Positions 62,214-64,000 of a DNA stretch of 64,000 nucleotides are shown here, piece after piece; position 1 is the stretch's first letter, and every line of letters starts with the position of its first letter. The notes below the pieces were generated by a model that did not search any database, had not been told where the DNA came from, and saw only the letters and a program-made list of their open reading frames with translations. The DNA is from Rugalucina vietnamica (Eukaryota > Mollusca > Bivalvia > Lucinida > Lucinidae): assembly GCA_964017185.1 (NCBI GenBank), contig OZ024871.1, forward strand, positions 23,908,488-23,972,487. The letters run 5' to 3'. The position numbers were made by a program, and so were the translations under genes.

Positions 62214-62734
62214 TATTTATTGTTTTTATTATATATTTTTCAATTTTTTTTTTTTTTTTAATCATTCAGCTGATAAAAAAATATGCGCGGTGGAGTTATA
62301 AAATTGAAGAGGGTTCATTGAACAGCTGATCTTTCACATATGTCTTCAGTACAATTCTCATAAAGTTACAGACTTTTTGATTACTTTAACATTATCAAAA
62401 TCAGCATAATTTTATCACACTTGCTTATATCATGTGCCCCAATGGCGGCGCCGTGTAGTGTCCTTGAGCTAATTAACCCCGGGACATTAACTCACCACAG
62501 TACTTGTTAATACACAGGGAGTTGTGGCTCCATCCCGACATGATTGAAAAATTGTTGATGGGACGTAGCCCCTTTTACAATTATACATCGCTACAGGGTC
62601 CTATAGGACGGTTCATTTTTCCGTGATGGTCACGGCGTCGAGTATAGAATTACAATTTTAAGTGATTGAAATGTCGCTAGATCGATCCTATCCCCGAATG
62701 ACGTCCCCGAATGACGCTCAAACCATAGAAATAA
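62214..62734. other. Intergenic stretch without recognised feature
   Basis: It has a poly-T run near 62240-62260 and a SINE-tail-like catgattgaaaaattgttga near 62540. No gene was seen. Confidence 0.4.
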
Positions 62735-62965
62735 TGAGCCGCCCCATGGGAAAACCAACAATCTGCATAGGCGAAAACAAAGACGCAGATCAGCTTCGCG
62801 GTAACCGCGAAGCTGATCAGCGCCTTTGTTTTCGCTACTCGGATAGTACAATTCCTCTTCTACTTAAATCCGAAATTTCAAGCTTCTAGCTCTTTTCTGT
62901 GCTTGTACAGGTCGGTTTGTGTCGGACCTATTCAGAAACTAAATTGTTGGTTTTCCCACGAAATG
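62735..62965 (-). mobile_element. PAL MITE copy 17
   Basis: tgagccgccccatggg, with a nearly perfect hairpin (gatcagcttcgcggtaaccg and its inverse) and the arm caggtcggtttgtgtcgg. The right terminus has diverged. Confidence 0.88.
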
Positions 62966-62998
62966 GTGTTATGCCGGAAGCCAGAAGATAGGAAAACC

Positions 62999-63006
62999 TA
63001 TAAATA
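62999..63006 (+). promoter_or_regulatory. Possible TATA box of the DED gene
   Basis: TATAAATA lies 142 bp upstream of the ATG at 63141 and 34 bp beyond PAL copy 17. Position and motif alone support it. Confidence 0.3.
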
Positions 63007-63140
63007 TATCGGAAATCCCAGCACTACATTCGGCGTGCAGGACGGGAACCAGAAGATTGGAAAATGGGAAAACCCAAATTACTAAACCAAATATTGACTG
63101 TTTTAATCCGCATTTTTGACAGAATTTTCAAAGCAAAAAC

Positions 63141-63534
63141 ATGGAAAGTGCCTCTTACAGAGATATGTTAATTGACGTAGCAGAGTGTATAGATGATAGA
63201 ACATTGGAACGAATGAAATTTCGGTTTGCGAACGAAATTAAGGCTCGTGAAAGCGAGGAAATAAAAACTGCGCTTAAGTTTTTTTCAGCCCTTGAAAAAC
63301 GAGGGCTTCTCGACGTTAACAAAACAGACGTGTTGAAAGATTTGCTTGAGAAATGTGCCAGTGGTAAAGTGGATGGACTTAGGATAGTTCAGAGATATGA
63401 AAATCGGGTTGGAAATGATTTGATAAATTCTGTTGCAAACCCGGAAGTATACAACCCAGTTCAGCAGATTATTTATATCAACAAAAACGACGTACACCAA
63501 CTCCAACCCACGGTTCGGACGCAGCAGACAGTCG
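63141..63534 (+). CDS. Death-effector-domain protein, first coding exon (partial gene)
   Basis: DED proteins assemble signalling complexes in apoptosis and immunity (FADD, caspase-8 and c-FLIP families). The exon has 131 codons plus one base, from ATG (aaaaacatgg) to the donor GTGAGA. Residues about 5-75 match the DED six-helix pattern: YRDMLIDVAECID, LERMKFRFANEI, FFSALEKRGLL and VLKDLLEKC. After it come a polar stretch and NPVQQIIYINKNDV. The rest of the gene lies beyond the right edge, so the effector domain that would identify the family member cannot be seen. A bivalve-specific DED protein is as likely as a FADD-like one. Confidence 0.85.
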
Positions 63535-63555
63535 GTGAGATGTGCTCTCTCTCTC

Positions 63556-63666
63556 TAGTCTGACGGGTCAGCCGTCAAAATGAAGTTTTGATACCTGATT
63601 GTTTATCATTTTGAACAAAATGAACCTTAGGTATGGTACTTTCATTTTGACGGCTGACTAGTCAGA

Positions 63667-63669
<3 letters not shown>
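63556..63669. mobile_element. 114-bp MITE inside a CT microsatellite
   Basis: The inverted ends TAGTCTGAC-NN-GTCAGCCGTCAAAATGAA match apart from the two N positions. CT repeats flank both sides, so the target was (CT)n. It starts 21 bp after the DED exon. Confidence 0.85.

Positions 63670-63731
<62 letters not shown>
63670..63731. repeat. (CT)n microsatellite
   Basis: About 60 bp of pure CT in the first intron of the DED gene. Confidence 0.95.
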
Positions 63732-63732
<1 letters not shown>

Positions 63733-63889
63733 ATTATTTATCATTTCTTATTAAAGAAATCAAATGAACAAATCAAAGAAAGCATCTGTCTGGATTCTGT
63801 TTCTGTCTACAACAAGGAATATCCATTGCAAGGAAAGCACCTTTCTGCTTTTTGCTGGCGATGTTAGTTTTGAGGTCCTCCCAGGGGTT

Positions 63890-63985
63890 TTGGGGATTCA
63901 GGGAGAAGAGCTATTTATTTTCAGGGATTTGGGGAGAAGGGTCATTTATTTTCAGGGATTTGGGGAGAAAGCATAGTTTTAGGGA
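63890..63985. repeat. Short tandem repeat, ~31-bp unit
   Basis: Two to three copies of atttattttcagggatttgg ggagaag, continuing in diverged form to the window end. Non-coding by appearance. Confidence 0.65.
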
Positions 63986-64000
63986 ACAGGGAGCAGGGGG

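Overview
The window looks like nuclear DNA from a marine bivalve mollusc. It is AT-rich and intron-rich, with GT-AG introns. Several dispersed repeat families dominate it, including repeats bounded by AGCTCACCTGAGCC / CTCAGGTGAGCG and tRNA-derived SINEs ending in (ATCA)n. The bivalve assignment is inference from repeat style and gene content; no species can be named from sequence alone.

Host genes. (1) The first eight coding exons of an ASPSCR1/TUG orthologue (minus strand, 12456 down to 3312, 400 codons). The C-terminal UBX part lies beyond the left edge. (2) A complete ERCC6/CSB orthologue (plus strand, 22386-58178). I assembled 21 coding exons whose phases all agree and which sum to 1396 codons plus a stop. 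(3) The first exon of a death-effector-domain gene (plus strand, from 63141), truncated by the right edge.

Mobile DNA fills nearly everything else. An intact APE-type LINE (ORF to 16738) lies head-to-head with ASPSCR1. ERCC6 intron 3 (15.3 kb) holds an uninterrupted 2560-codon Helentron ORF. It has a putative cysteine peptidase, a DUF6570-like region, an HUH Rep, a PIF1-like helicase and a C-terminal endonuclease. Decayed pieces of a relative lie just upstream. ERCC6 intron 1 is mostly a 1981-bp foldback element with 5-bp target duplications. Two hAT-like non-autonomous elements (8-bp duplications), a TTAA-bounded element, SINEs, a LINE pseudogene and several hairpin MITEs are also present.

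Most striking signals. (a) A palindromic ~235-bp MITE family, called PAL here, occurs about 17 times, and 8 copies end within 25 bp of a mapped splice site of ERCC6 or ASPSCR1. (b) The last ERCC6 intron holds about 12 tandem 33-bp units, many carrying a good 3' splice-site sequence, just before the true acceptor. (c) The Helentron inside ERCC6 recalls the human gene, where a piggyBac-derived PGBD3 sits in an ERCC6 intron, although the elements are unrelated. (d) ASPSCR1 intron 1 holds an out-of-order partial copy of exon 4.

Limits: all gene models come from reading by eye. Untranslated exons, transcription starts and most element boundaries are not established. Strand for PAL copies is a convention: plus means the unique arm (containing the ggtccgacacaaacc stretch) precedes the hairpin.
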